Under the pieces are notes generated by a model. The model searched no databases. It was given only the letters and a program-made list of their open reading frames with translations, and had not been told where the DNA came from. Below are positions 33,709-43,012 of a stretch of 64,000 nucleotides of DNA, piece after piece. How positions within the stretch are numbered: position 1 is the first letter of the stretch; each line of letters starts with the position of its first letter. This DNA comes from Pseudomonas frederiksbergensis (lineage in GTDB: Bacteria > Pseudomonadota > Gammaproteobacteria > Pseudomonadales > Pseudomonadaceae), in assembly GCF_000802155.2 (NCBI RefSeq), contig NZ_JQGJ02000001.1:186001-250000 (forward strand). Reading direction: 5' to 3'. A program made the translations under genes and the position numbers.

Positions 33709-35422
33709 CTTTGCTTGCCTCCCGCACGGCGGTTGGCCTTGGCCCCGGCATCAGCGCCTTGAGCACCCGGTCTCGCGGGCCGAACGCTTGCTGAGTGCCG
33801 TCCTTCAACACAAGGATGTGATCGACCACCGCCAACACATTGGGCCTATGGGTGATCAACACCACGGTGCTGCCGGCGGCCTTCAGCACACCAATGGCTT
33901 GCACCAGCGCCAGTTCACCGGCTTCATCCAGATTGGAATTGGGCTCGTCGAGCACGATCAGCGACGGGCTGCCGTACAGTGCACGCGCCAGGCCCAGACG
34001 CTGCTTCTGGCCGCCCGACAAACCCAGCCCGCCGGGGCCCAGCGGCGTGTCGTAGCCCTTGGGAAATCTCAGGATCATTTCGTGGATGCCCGCGTGGCGG
34101 CTGGCGGCGATGATCTTGTCGGCGTCCTGTTCGCCGAAGCGGGCGATATTATCGGCGACGCTGCCGTCGAACAGCTCGATGTCCTGGGGCAGATAACCGA
34201 GGTACGGCCCCAGCGCATCATGGGACCACTGGCTGATCTCGGCATCGTCCAGGCGCACCGAGCCCCCCATGGCCGGCCACACGCCAACCAACGCGCGAGC
34301 CAAGGTCGACTTGCCGCTGGCACTGGGGCCAACCACCGCGAGCACTTCGCCCTTGCCGAGGCTGAAATTGATGCCCCGCAAGATCGGCTGCGAAGCCCCG
34401 GGCGGCCCCGCATACACTTGCTCCAGGCGCACCGCACCCGTGGGCGGTGGCAGCGGCATGCGCAAGCGATCACGGGGGTGTTGCTCAAGCAATTGGCTCA
34501 GGCGCTGGTAGCTCTGGCGGCCGCTGTTGAATTGCTTCCACGAGCCGATGGCGATTTCCACCGGTGCCAGGGCGCGTCCCAACAACAAAGACATGGCGAT
34601 CATCATGCCCGCCGAGAGCTGCCCTTCAAGCACCAACAGCGCGCCCAATCCCAGAGCCAGGGACTGGCCGGAAATCCGCACGAAACGCGTCGCCGAGGTG
34701 ATGCGCGCCCCGCGATCGCTGGCGTGGGCCTGCGCCGCAATGATCCGTTGTTGCAGCAGGCTCCAGCGTTGGCGCAGCGGCCCGAGCATGCCCAGGGCCT
34801 GGATGACTTCGGCGTTCTGAAGGGTACTGTTGACGTAGATCGAGGATTGCACGCCCAGTCGATTGGCCTCCCCCAGGCGCGTGCGGGTCGCCAGCTCGCC
34901 CCACAGCGCCAGGCCGATCAGCAACACGGCGAGCACCAGGGTCAAAACGCCGAACCAGGGATGAAAGATAAACGCCACCAACAGGAAGATCGGCAACCAC
35001 GGCGCATCGAGCAAGGCGATCAGGCCCTGGCCGGTAATCAGTTGCCGCAGGGTCGCCAGGTCACTCAGCACTTGCGCCGGGTTGGCGTTGTGCTCGCGCA
35101 GGCTGCGGGCGAACGCCGCATCGAAGATCCGCTCGCCCAAGGCATCGTCCAGCCCGGCGCTCATGCGAATCATCACCTCGCCGCGCACCCACTCGATCAA
35201 CGCACTGAACATGAACAGCCCGAGGGCGATCAAGGTGAGCATGAACAAAGTGGTTTCGTTGCGACTGGTGAGGACGCGGTCATAGACCTGCATCATGTAC
35301 AACGACGGCACCAGCACTAGCAGATTGATCGCCCCGCTGAACAAGCCCAGGGACCAGAACACACGCCGATAACTTAACAACGCGGCGTCAATGTCATGCC
35401 GTGGATCAAGGAGCAAACCCAT
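33701..35422 (-). CDS. Type I secretion ABC transporter (PrtD/AprD type)
   Basis: This 573-residue exporter half has an N-terminal six-helix membrane domain (about 1-320) and a C-terminal ATPase. The ATPase shows Walker A VGPSASGKSTLAR near residue 365, signature LSGGQKQRLGLARAL and Walker B LIVLDEPNSNLDE. There is no C39 peptidase domain, so the cargo keeps its C-terminal uncleaved signal, as for RTX proteases, lipases and alginate epimerases. It is first in the operon. The PsmE-like RTX protein next door is the obvious substrate. Confidence 0.93.
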   Translation of the reverse strand: MGLLLDPRHDIDAALLSYRRVFWSLGLFSGAINLLVLVPSLYMMQVYDRVLTSRNETTLFMLTLIALGLFMFSALIEWVRGEVMIRMSAGLDDALGERIFDAAFARSLREHNANPAQVLSDLATLRQLITGQGLIALLDAPWLPIFLLVAFIFHPWFGVLTLVLAVLLIGLALWGELATRTRLGEANRLGVQSSIYVNSTLQNAEVIQALGMLGPLRQRWSLLQQRIIAAQAHASDRGARITSATRFVRISGQSLALGLGALLVLEGQLSAGMMIAMSLLLGRALAPVEIAIGSWKQFNSGRQSYQRLSQLLEQHPRDRLRMPLPPPTGAVRLEQVYAGPPGASQPILRGINFSLGKGEVLAVVGPSASGKSTLARALVGVWPAMGGSVRLDDAEISQWSHDALGPYLGYLPQDIELFDGSVADNIARFGEQDADKIIAASRHAGIHEMILRFPKGYDTPLGPGGLGLSGGQKQRLGLARALYGSPSLIVLDEPNSNLDEAGELALVQAIGVLKAAGSTVVLITHRPNVLAVVDHILVLKDGTQQAFGPRDRVLKALMPGPRPTAVREASKDA

Positions 35423-35741
35423 AGAGTGTCAACCCGCAAAAGAAATAACCGTCCCGATGCAATCCATGCGAGTCATTAGCCCGAAGGCGTCAAAAAAAGA
35501 GCGTCATCCTGCTGACATTGTCGCCATCTGTGGCGAACTCCACCCGTACGGGCGCCAACTACTGACAACGCTGCCAAAGGTAAGTGCCAGAGGCGGATGA
35601 GGGATTTTCGGCGGACGGTGAAAAACGAGGGGATGAGACGCAGGCCCCTGTGGGCGAGCTTGCTCGCGATGGCGTCGGGTCAGTGGCTGGGATTTGACTG
35701 CCACACCGCTATCGCGAGCAAGCTCGCACAGGTTTGTAGTG
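35423..35741. other. Intergenic region between the secretion operon and gabP, with REP doublet
   Basis: This gap of 319 bases lies between the start of the ABC gene and the end of gabP. It should hold the secretion operon promoter near 35423-35520, but I see no clear -35/-10. The gabP-side half holds the REP doublet at 35648. Confidence 0.5.
35648..35732. repeat. REP doublet (inverted pair) after gabP
   Basis: CTGTGGGCGAGCTTGCTCGCGATGGCG on one side and CACCGCTATCGCGAGCAAGCTCGCACAG on the other form an inverted pair around about 30 bases. This is the common GCGAGCTTGCTCGC unit of the P. fluorescens complex. Confidence 0.85.
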
Positions 35742-37142
35742 TTAACCCAGGGACACCGCTTCTTCAGGCTGCGGCGATTGCCGCGACGTCACCAATCCGA
35801 TAAAGGAAATGACCAGGGCCAGGCCAAGGGTGGTGCTCACCTCGCTGCGGTGCTCGGGTGTCACCATCATCACCGCCAGCGCGCCGCAGATGAACAGGAT
35901 TACCGCCCAGGTGAGCCAGGGAAACAACCACATGCGAAAGCCCAGCTCAACACCTTGCCGAACCAGCTGGCGGCGCATGCGTAATTGGGAGACGGCGATT
36001 GCCAGGTACACCAACAGCGCGATGGCGCCGGAGCTGGCGAGTAGGAACTGGAACAACCCGGCCGGCATGAAATAGCTGAACAAGGTGATGCCCAACCCCA
36101 ACACGGTACTGGCAATCACCGCTGCCCTGGGCACCCCGGCGGACGACGTGACTTGCACCGCCCTCGGCGCATCGCCACGCCGCCCCAGGGAATAGAGCAT
36201 GCGCGAAGCGATGTAGATCGAGGAGTTCATGCAACTGGCCACGGCGATCAACACCACCACGTCCACCATGAACTTGGCGTGGGGAATGTTCATCAACTCC
36301 AATGCCCGCTGGTAGGAACCCACCGAAGCCAAGAGAGGATCGTTCCACGGCACCACGGAAATCACCACGAAGATCGACAGCAGGTAGAACACGCCGATGC
36401 GCCAGATCACCGAGCGGGTGGCCTTGGCGATGTTCTGTGCGGGGTTGCTGGACTCGGCGGCAGCGATCGTCACCGCTTCCGTCCCGATGAAGCTGAACAT
36501 GATCGTGATGAACGCCCCGACCACGGCCGACAAGCCATTGGGCGCGAAGCCGCCATATTCGTCCATCAAGCGACTCAAGCCGCTGGCCTCGCGCTCGGGA
36601 ATCCAGCCCATCAAGACCGCGAAGCCCAGGGAGATGAAACCGATGATCGCCACCACCTTGGCCATGGCGAACCAGAACTCGAATTCACCGTATTTGGAGA
36701 CGCTGAACAGGTTCGTCACCGCCAAGGCGATGATCGACACCGAAGCGAACAGCCACGCATCGACGGAGGGAAACCATTGGTTCAGCACATGACCGGCGGC
36801 CAGTGCCTCGATGGGAATCACCAGTACCCAGAACCACCAATACAGCCAACCGATGGTGAAGCCGGCCCAGCGCCCGATCGCCTGGTCGGCGTAGGTGGAA
36901 AAGGAGCCGGTATCCGGCCGCGCCACCGCCATCTCGCCGAGCATGCGCATGACGAGCACCACCAGCAGGCCGGAAAAAAGATACGCCAGCATCACGGCGG
37001 GGCCTGCGGCGGCGATGGCATGGCCCGATCCGACAAACAGGCCTGCGCCGATAATCCCGGCAATTGAAAGCATGGTGACGTGACGAGGCTTGAAGCCCTG
37101 CGCCAGGTGGCCGTTCGAATCCTTGAAGGTCGGGCTGGTCAT
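35742..37142 (-). CDS. gabP: GABA permease (APC family)
   Basis: This 466-residue amino-acid/proton symporter has 12 hydrophobic segments. It follows E. coli GabP closely over its length (also 466 residues): RHVTMLSIAGIIGAGLFVGSG, PDTGSFSTYADQAIGRWAG, TIGWLYWWFWVLVIP, GEFEFWFAMAKV, VTIAAAESSNP and SSGAIALLVYLAIAVSQLRMR. Uptake of 4-aminobutyrate or a close relative across the inner membrane is the expected role. I place the start at ATG 37142, with AAGAGAAC upstream; the frame is open to 37241. No gabD or gabT is adjacent. Confidence 0.85.
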   Translation of the reverse strand: MTSPTFKDSNGHLAQGFKPRHVTMLSIAGIIGAGLFVGSGHAIAAAGPAVMLAYLFSGLLVVLVMRMLGEMAVARPDTGSFSTYADQAIGRWAGFTIGWLYWWFWVLVIPIEALAAGHVLNQWFPSVDAWLFASVSIIALAVTNLFSVSKYGEFEFWFAMAKVVAIIGFISLGFAVLMGWIPEREASGLSRLMDEYGGFAPNGLSAVVGAFITIMFSFIGTEAVTIAAAESSNPAQNIAKATRSVIWRIGVFYLLSIFVVISVVPWNDPLLASVGSYQRALELMNIPHAKFMVDVVVLIAVASCMNSSIYIASRMLYSLGRRGDAPRAVQVTSSAGVPRAAVIASTVLGLGITLFSYFMPAGLFQFLLASSGAIALLVYLAIAVSQLRMRRQLVRQGVELGFRMWLFPWLTWAVILFICGALAVMMVTPEHRSEVSTTLGLALVISFIGLVTSRQSPQPEEAVSLG

Positions 37143-37480
37143 TGTTGTTCTCTTATCGACAGTGAGGCGTGTCGAGGGACTGTCGGTGCTGGTTGGTTTT
37201 CGCTCCTCCTGAAAGCGGCACACCCTGGATGTCTGATCCAATCCCTCGTGAAGTTGGCTCTGCGGTAAACAGTTGAGCCACGTTACCCGCCTACGCTCCC
37301 GAGTCAGTTAGCTGTGAGCGTCGCTTTTTTGTCTGATCTCGCCAAGACCGGCATGGCCGCGCTGGTTAGCAGACAGCAGAGCGGCTTGGCTCCAGTCGAC
37401 AGGGTGTTCTGGGCTTATTCAATGCCTGAAACCGGCGTGATGGGTGCAAAGGCGATGCGTGCTGGCTTTGGTTCGCGCCG
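37143..37480. other. Intergenic region upstream of gabP
   Basis: In these 338 bases I see no gene, repeat or clear regulatory site. The gabP promoter must lie here. A T-tract at about 37323-37329 has no convincing stem before it. Confidence 0.4.
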
Positions 37481-37921
37481 TCAGCGATTGTTGCGCAGGA
37501 TGGAGAAGTTCAGCGCAGCAGCCACGCAAAGCCACGCCAGGTAGGGAAACAGGATCAACCCGGTGATCACGTCCAGGCGCAACGCCAACACCACCATCGC
37601 GGCCACGACCAGCCAGAGCAGCGCGATGATCACCATGCCGGCGATCATGTGATGCGCGGCGAAAAACACCGGCGTCCACAACGTGTTAAGCGCAATCTGC
37701 GCCGCCCACAACGACAGCGCCAATTGGCTTCCCGGTATCAGGCTCAAGCGGTACCCTGCCCAGGCCAGCAGCAGGTAAATAACCGACCAGGCCACGGGGA
37801 ACAGCCAATTGGGCGGCGTGAAGCTGGGTTTGACCAGGGATTCGTACCATGGGCCTGGTTTGAAAATGACGCCAGTGCTTGCAGCAGCACAGCAGGCGAG
37901 GAGAAAAATAAAGAAGGTCAT
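37481..37921 (-). CDS. tspO: TspO/MBR family tryptophan-rich protein
   Basis: This 146-residue membrane protein has five hydrophobic segments. The TspO signature is clear: KPSFTPPNWLFPVAWSVIYLL, WAAQIALNTLWTPVFFAAHHM, and a C-terminal PYLAWLCVAAALNFSI. Family members bind porphyrins or tetrapyrroles and, in bacteria, take part in oxygen- or stress-dependent control. The length is close to the usual 150-160. It appears monocistronic. A link with the heme pathways in this window is possible but not shown. Confidence 0.9.
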   Translation of the reverse strand: MTFFIFLLACCAAASTGVIFKPGPWYESLVKPSFTPPNWLFPVAWSVIYLLLAWAGYRLSLIPGSQLALSLWAAQIALNTLWTPVFFAAHHMIAGMVIIALLWLVVAAMVVLALRLDVITGLILFPYLAWLCVAAALNFSILRNNR

Positions 37922-38176
37922 TGTCCGTCCTTGGTTGGGGATAGAAGGCAGAGAGCACTCGAAATGGAGCCCATCGTCCCTTTAATGACCCAGCACTTAT
38001 TTATAAATTCACTACGTTTGGAACGTGCCCCCTGAACCGTCCCAAAAAAGTAAGGCCGGATCTCAACACAACGCTCGCTTGCCTATTCAATATCAGATGG
38101 CCATTATTCTCGGCAGGACGCCGACGCGATACGCGCGGTGCCAATTATCAGCCGGTGAATCCAGCAAGGACGCAAA

Positions 38177-39658
38177 ATGGGCGAATACGAGACGAAGGAA
38201 CATGACGCTTTCGAAGGCAAACGTCGACAATTCACGGCACTCCTCGAAATAGAGCGCGATGAGCAAAACGAAGAAACCGGCGGATGGGTGATCTTCGATG
38301 GATTCGCCAGAACCTTCAGCGACGAACAAATCTTCGACCTGCTTGCTTTACGCACCACTTTTAACTCATTAGCGAAGCTGTTCTCCGGCCTTGCCGAATA
38401 TACCGGCCAATGGGTGAGCATCGAGGTGGCCTCACACGCCGCTGCCCATTCAATTCCCGCCGAGGTGGTGATGTTTGGGGATAACACTGAGTCTATTTAT
38501 CTTCACATCACAAGCTTGACTCCAGCGCAGCTGGAACCGGATGAATACAGGATGTTGACGCTCTCTGGAGAGGCTCGAACACCGGCGACTTTTATTGCTG
38601 CGATCTTGGATTTCTCTCTGCGTGCGTCGGGCGACCTCGCCGCTGCCGCCTACGATGTGGGCCAGGGGAACTGCAACGCCATAGTTGACCAATACGAGCA
38701 TCCCCGGGTTTTCTTTGACTTAGGCTGGGCCCCCAACTTCCACTCTTTTACCCGACCGCCTTCACAGCCGGACTTCTTTGCCTGCGACAGACGCACTGTA
38801 GCGCCAGTAGTCCTGTCCCATTGGGATATGGACCACTGGTCTTATGCCATCAAGCGAAGCGCATTCAACCCAACGAACTTAACGACCAGGCACGAATGGA
38901 ACGCGCAAGCGCTCCAGCGTTTCTGGATTGGACGCGCGCCTCAGACCAAAGCGCACCAGATCGGTCCATTGGCGATGAGTTTCTATCGCGAATTGACCAA
39001 GGTTCATCTCTTTCCTGGAATCCCAGCCATGCTTCTATGGCCAAACAATTGCCGCCGAATTGATTTCTCCGAGGGTTGGCTGGAAGCCTGCGATCCTCCC
39101 TCCCATTTGCCGCAGGACAGAAACAACACCGGTATAGCAATGTTTGTCCAACCCAATCGCAAGGGCCCAGCTATCTTGATGACTGGCGACGCGGACTTCC
39201 CGTCTATCCCCTCCTTGCAGACAAACAAACGCCTGAAATTGGCTGGCATGATCGCTCCCCACCATGGGTCAAGAATAACGGTCGCGGATGTTCCAAAACC
39301 GTTAAAGCGAGGGCCGAAAAAGCTTGTGTTGTCAGTGGGCAACGGGAATGTCTATGGGCATCCAAAGCAGGAATCCATAGATGCCTACCAAGCCAAAGGC
39401 TGGGATTGGGATGTTGTTGCCACACACCAGCGACAAACTTGTCCACACACAGTAGCGCTGTTCCCTGCGACGCATTCACATCTCCATGGGAACGTGCTGC
39501 TTAAGTTCTCGCCTGGCGCTCCGGATCCCAAATGCGGTTGTGGCCAGGTTCGGCAGGGAAACTTGTGCCTGATTCCAAGCCACGTCGTAACCTCCTGCCC
39601 CCCTTCAGGCACCAGAAAAACATACATCAGGAAGAAAAAAACAGCGGTGGTTCCATAG
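38177..39658 (+). CDS. Metallo-beta-lactamase-fold (ComEC/Rec2-like) hydrolase, function unknown
   Basis: This 493-residue protein has an N-terminal part of about 155 residues that I do not recognise, then an MBL-fold hydrolase. The latter begins with YDVGQGNCNAIV, followed by the metal motif H215-W-D217-M-D219-H220, then LMTGDADF and APHHGS. This order is that of the ComEC/Rec2 C-terminal nuclease-like branch. A C-terminal Cys/His-rich stretch (PKCGCGQVRQGNLC) could be a zinc site. There is no membrane segment, so it is not a ComEC DNA channel. AGGA precedes the ATG. The gene is poorer in GC than its neighbours and lies near tRNA-Lys, which suggests transfer. Stand-alone MBL proteins of this sort occur in conflict and defence loci; the substrate is unknown. 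Confidence 0.75.
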   Translation: MGEYETKEHDAFEGKRRQFTALLEIERDEQNEETGGWVIFDGFARTFSDEQIFDLLALRTTFNSLAKLFSGLAEYTGQWVSIEVASHAAAHSIPAEVVMFGDNTESIYLHITSLTPAQLEPDEYRMLTLSGEARTPATFIAAILDFSLRASGDLAAAAYDVGQGNCNAIVDQYEHPRVFFDLGWAPNFHSFTRPPSQPDFFACDRRTVAPVVLSHWDMDHWSYAIKRSAFNPTNLTTRHEWNAQALQRFWIGRAPQTKAHQIGPLAMSFYRELTKVHLFPGIPAMLLWPNNCRRIDFSEGWLEACDPPSHLPQDRNNTGIAMFVQPNRKGPAILMTGDADFPSIPSLQTNKRLKLAGMIAPHHGSRITVADVPKPLKRGPKKLVLSVGNGNVYGHPKQESIDAYQAKGWDWDVVATHQRQTCPHTVALFPATHSHLHGNVLLKFSPGAPDPKCGCGQVRQGNLCLIPSHVVTSCPPSGTRKTYIRKKKTAVVP

Positions 39659-39784
39659 AGACGTAAATACTGGCTAGTCTTGGATGCTGTTGTGTGAACA
39701 GCACCCAGCCATGACCTATTGCCTTGCGATGAGCAGGGCAATCTTCAGCCGGCTTGCCCTTCGTCAGCGCACGTCTTATCGCAA

Positions 39785-42088
39785 CTAATGCGACTCAGTC
39801 GTCCACCCCAGGAAAACGCGTGCACCTTCGATGGTTCGATTCTGTTGCGGCAAGCGACGTCCCGCTGCTGCAAGGCGCAGCCCAATCATCACAGGTCGAA
39901 ACTTCTCCTGAAAAGCAATCGGCTGGCTAACGAAGTGTGCTTCGATGCCTTCGATAGTCGACGCCGTCTCGGATTCATCGAGCATCGACAGGTAAAAAAT
40001 CATCTGGCGCCAGGCGTAAGCCGTGTTCTTGAGCATGATCAAGCGCCCGTGATAATGCTCGATACGCATCTGCTGGCGTCTGCAGATCCATTCAAAACAG
40101 GCCTGGGCGAGTGAGCTCACGCGCGGATACAACAGTGTTTTCAAATCGAGCTCGCAGAACAGTATCGAGAGATTCTGCGTGGTCACTATCTGTTGCTGTT
40201 CAATGATGGTGCCGTTGGTTGCGGGACGCCAGGTACCCAGCTCTGCGTTTGCACGCCGCGCGCACAAGGTCGTCAGGGGGTCGGTGCTTGTTGACGAACG
40301 TCGCCAGAAGGGTTGGCTCGCTCTCGACTTGGGTTTGTCGGGAAGCGTCGCCAGGATGTGGGTATCGATATCGTAGTAACGGGCGTACAGGGTACCTGCC
40401 AGCGCCCTGCCCGCCCGCCTGGCCGCATCAATGAACTTGTTGGAAAATTCCCCCATGAATATGTCCGAAGCGACTTCGTCCACGAACGGCAGATCCAGCC
40501 CGGCTGTTTCGGCGAGGGCACGCAGTTCCTTGAGCAGCTTGTTGGGCAGGATCGCCTGGGGAAAGGCAGTCAGCGTCAGCGCTGACGCCTCGATAAGCGC
40601 CTGCCGAGCGATGTCCGCGTCGAGCGAGTGACGTTGTCGTTGGCCTTCCATGAGCGCCACCCAGGGCAGCTCATCCAGCCTGACCTGGCTTTGGAGATCG
40701 ACCAGTAACAACGAGCGGCGCTGGCGAAAAGCACGATAAGTTGCCGCGTAGAGATTGCCCAAGGCGGGGTCGCGAAACCCGGCGCTCCGTATGTCAGCGG
40801 TCATCGCCGGCAATACCCGCGCGACGGTGTCGCCCGACGTAATCAAGCCGCGCTCGATCAGTTCGGCAATCGTACCGCTACCGCAGCGCTCCACGCGCTG
40901 GCGAATCGATCGCGGAAGATCAGCCTCGCCCGCAAGGGCAAATGCGTTTGCCTCTTGCGCAGTGACCGGCTCAAGCAAGGGCGTCAAATCCGATACGCCA
41001 TCATCAGCCGGAAAATGTTCCATTCGCTTGGCAACCGCCTTGGCGAGCACATGGTGGCCCGGCGCGGCGACATCCTCGCGCTGTCTGGACCGGTACTCAC
41101 GATGAAGGTCGGAGTCGGGCAGACCATGCTTGCGCACGAAATCCCCAACGATCTGACGAATCCGGCCGACTTGCCGGCCTGTCAACGAGCTTGGGTCGCC
41201 AGAGCATTGTTCGAGCAGTGCGAACAGTTCCGAGAGGCGTGGTTTCGAAGCGCCAATGGTGTGCTCTTCGGCATCGCGGAATGCGTTGAAGCGCGTGCAA
41301 AGCGAAGCGGCCTCTTCGGGCCAGCCCTCGGGATAAACCCGGCACGGCCATTCATCCTGGTAAGTCAAAAGGAAATGGGCGACGGCGGCGTCGTACAGTG
41401 GCAGGTAGATTTCGATCACCTGCTTCTGAACCGCCAGACGTGGCTGAGCCCGCAACTCCAAGAGCCGTTGGCGAATCTCACCAACGTTGAATACATGGAC
41501 TTGCGCCGAAGAAGATTGTGGTTTTGCGCAAGGCGATGGAAAGAAGCGCAAGCGATCGAAGAACGGGGTGATCGTCTCGATGAGCGCCCGGGCCTCATCC
41601 ACTTGATGTTGATCCAGCAGCCACGCCACGCACAGCAGGGCCGACTCTTCCGCAACATCGACGCGGTAATTGCCCGTCCCCAGATACCCCCGCAAGACGT
41701 CGAGCCCTTCATCCGTCAGATACCACGCATTGAGATCCAGACGTTCAAAACCCGGACGGATGCCCGGGATCGATGCTGCCAGCACTTGCTCGTGCTCATT
41801 GAGCTGACCACCGGCCAGCAGCTGCCCCGTGGCAAACCCGCCCGTGGCAACCTCCAACGTCACCCAGACGGGAATATCCGCCATCGGCATGCGGGCGCCG
41901 TACTGCACAGTTCCCTGCACGGCATGCGCCAGTACCTGCTGCCAACGGGCGATCCGCTGAGCCACCTGGACCTGGGCTTCTGGCTCGGAATCGGCGCCTT
42001 GGGCGATGAGGGCCTTGGACAATTGGAAGGCCGCATAGCCCGCGCCGATGCCCTGTGTTCCGTCAGATTCAGTGTCGTCCTTGAGCAT
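39785..42088 (-). CDS. Large protein of unknown function (767 residues)
   Basis: I do not recognise this protein. It is 767 residues long, mostly predicted helical by composition, and has no signal peptide, membrane segment or clear catalytic motif. Scattered features are FDRLRFFPSPC near residue 175, an Arg-rich IRQRVERCGSGTIAELIERGL segment near 390 that resembles a regulatory helix pair, and a C-terminal half with MRIEHYHGRLIMLKNTAYAWRQMIFYLS. Repeated two-helix units would fit a scaffold (TPR/HEAT-like), but that is inference. It is transcribed towards the MBL-fold gene (convergent), and its start lies 25 bases before the 3' end of tRNA-Lys. GC content is normal for the genome, unlike the MBL-fold gene. 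Confidence 0.7.
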   Translation of the reverse strand: MLKDDTESDGTQGIGAGYAAFQLSKALIAQGADSEPEAQVQVAQRIARWQQVLAHAVQGTVQYGARMPMADIPVWVTLEVATGGFATGQLLAGGQLNEHEQVLAASIPGIRPGFERLDLNAWYLTDEGLDVLRGYLGTGNYRVDVAEESALLCVAWLLDQHQVDEARALIETITPFFDRLRFFPSPCAKPQSSSAQVHVFNVGEIRQRLLELRAQPRLAVQKQVIEIYLPLYDAAVAHFLLTYQDEWPCRVYPEGWPEEAASLCTRFNAFRDAEEHTIGASKPRLSELFALLEQCSGDPSSLTGRQVGRIRQIVGDFVRKHGLPDSDLHREYRSRQREDVAAPGHHVLAKAVAKRMEHFPADDGVSDLTPLLEPVTAQEANAFALAGEADLPRSIRQRVERCGSGTIAELIERGLITSGDTVARVLPAMTADIRSAGFRDPALGNLYAATYRAFRQRRSLLLVDLQSQVRLDELPWVALMEGQRQRHSLDADIARQALIEASALTLTAFPQAILPNKLLKELRALAETAGLDLPFVDEVASDIFMGEFSNKFIDAARRAGRALAGTLYARYYDIDTHILATLPDKPKSRASQPFWRRSSTSTDPLTTLCARRANAELGTWRPATNGTIIEQQQIVTTQNLSILFCELDLKTLLYPRVSSLAQACFEWICRRQQMRIEHYHGRLIMLKNTAYAWRQMIFYLSMLDESETASTIEGIEAHFVSQPIAFQEKFRPVMIGLRLAAAGRRLPQQNRTIEGARVFLGWTTESH

Positions 42089-42112
42089 ACGTGCTGATGA
42101 CCCTGCGAATAA

Positions 42113-42187
42113 TGGGTCCGGGGGCTGGATTCGAACCAGCGCCCACCCGGTTAAGAGCCAGGTGTTCTACCGCTGAACTACCCCGGA
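42113..42187 (-). tRNA. tRNA-Lys (anticodon CTT)
   Basis: On the minus strand the cloverleaf is complete. It has a 7-base acceptor TCCGGGG/CCCCGGA, D arm GTTC/GAAC, anticodon stem CCTGG/CCGGG with loop CTCTTAA giving anticodon CTT, T arm GCTGG-TTCGAAT-CCAGC, and an encoded CCA end. CTT reads AAG (Lys). The 767-residue gene begins 25 bases beyond its 3' end. Confidence 0.9.
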
Positions 42188-42723
42188 GCAGAGCGGGCAT
42201 TGTCGGTCAGCATCACCGAGATGTGAAGCGTCTCGGATGACAGGATATGTGGCGCGATTTTACGGTCCGAAAATCTCGTAGGAAATGACGACCCGTGGCG
42301 AGGGAGCTTGCTCCCGCTGGGCTGCGAAGCGGCCTAGGATTGGCGACTCCGTTTCGTCAGACGTACCGCAGCGCCCGGTTTTGCGACGGCTGCGCCACCG
42401 AGCGGGAGCAAGCTCCCTCGCCACGGGTGGTCGGGGCGTCCTACAGGTCGGTTGTGGGGGGGTGGGATCGACTTCTATAGTTGGGGCGTCGCTGGCTTTG
42501 GCTGGTGGCTGGGTTTCGCAGCCCGAATGAACAAATTCAGATACCGTCAAATGAAATTCAGGCAAACTTGCCCGCGTTCATTTTATGGCGGTTGTGCGCG
42601 GGAGACTTACGGGTCTGCCGAGTTTTGGATTGGTTCCTCGGTCTGCGAACCCTCGCGCAACTGCCACCCATTTGATTCGCAGCAAAAAGGTGGCGATTCC
42701 TTCTATCGAATGAGTGCAATCTT
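42188..42723. other. Intergenic region between tRNA-Lys and a small gene, with REP doublet
   Basis: This gap of 536 bases has the tRNA promoter near 42190-42250 (minus strand; not resolved), the REP doublet at 42292-42427 and a GC-poor stretch at 42520-42720. I see no coding frame with good codon use. Confidence 0.45.
42292..42427. repeat. REP doublet near tRNA-Lys
   Basis: CCCGTGGCGAGGGAGCTTGC starts the left copy and GCAAGCTCCCTCGCCACGGG ends the right copy, a perfect inverted pair of at least 20 bases. About 80 bases separate the two inner hairpins (GGGAGC/GCTCCC). Confidence 0.88.
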
Positions 42724-43005
42724 ATGACAACGAATGAACCGTCCGCCCGCTACACCCCCCTAACCCAAACCGCCACCACCCACCCCGTCCTACTGATCGA
42801 CAGCCGCGCCCCACTGCCCGAACTTCACGCCTGCGTCAGCGAACGCCTGCACGCCACGCTCGATTTCCTGACCCTCGTAGCCTGCTCCAGCCTGCGCGAC
42901 TCCTCCACCAGCGACATCAACACCCTGACCAACGTTGCCCGCATTCTGGTGCAGGACGCGACAGACGTATTCGGCGTCATCGAACAACGCGGCCTCGAAA
43001 GCTGA
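42724..43005 (+). CDS. Small protein, possibly DUF3077-like
   Basis: This 93-residue protein starts at ATG 42724, with GAGTG upstream. The first 25 residues are Thr/Pro-rich, then one compact helical domain follows: a short beta-like PVLLIDSRAPLPELHACV stretch and two helices rich in Leu and Ala. Many pseudomonads carry families of small proteins of this sort (DUF3077/DUF6124 type), and this is a resemblance only. The function is unknown. The gene lies between two REP doublets (42292 and 43013). Confidence 0.6.
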   Translation: MTTNEPSARYTPLTQTATTHPVLLIDSRAPLPELHACVSERLHATLDFLTLVACSSLRDSSTSDINTLTNVARILVQDATDVFGVIEQRGLES

Positions 43006-43012
43006 CCTCTTT

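Noticed and set aside
42295..42727. Open frames of 60-91 codons across the REP doublet and AT-rich gap
   Set aside because: They cross the REP units, have no ribosome site and no codon preference of the genome.
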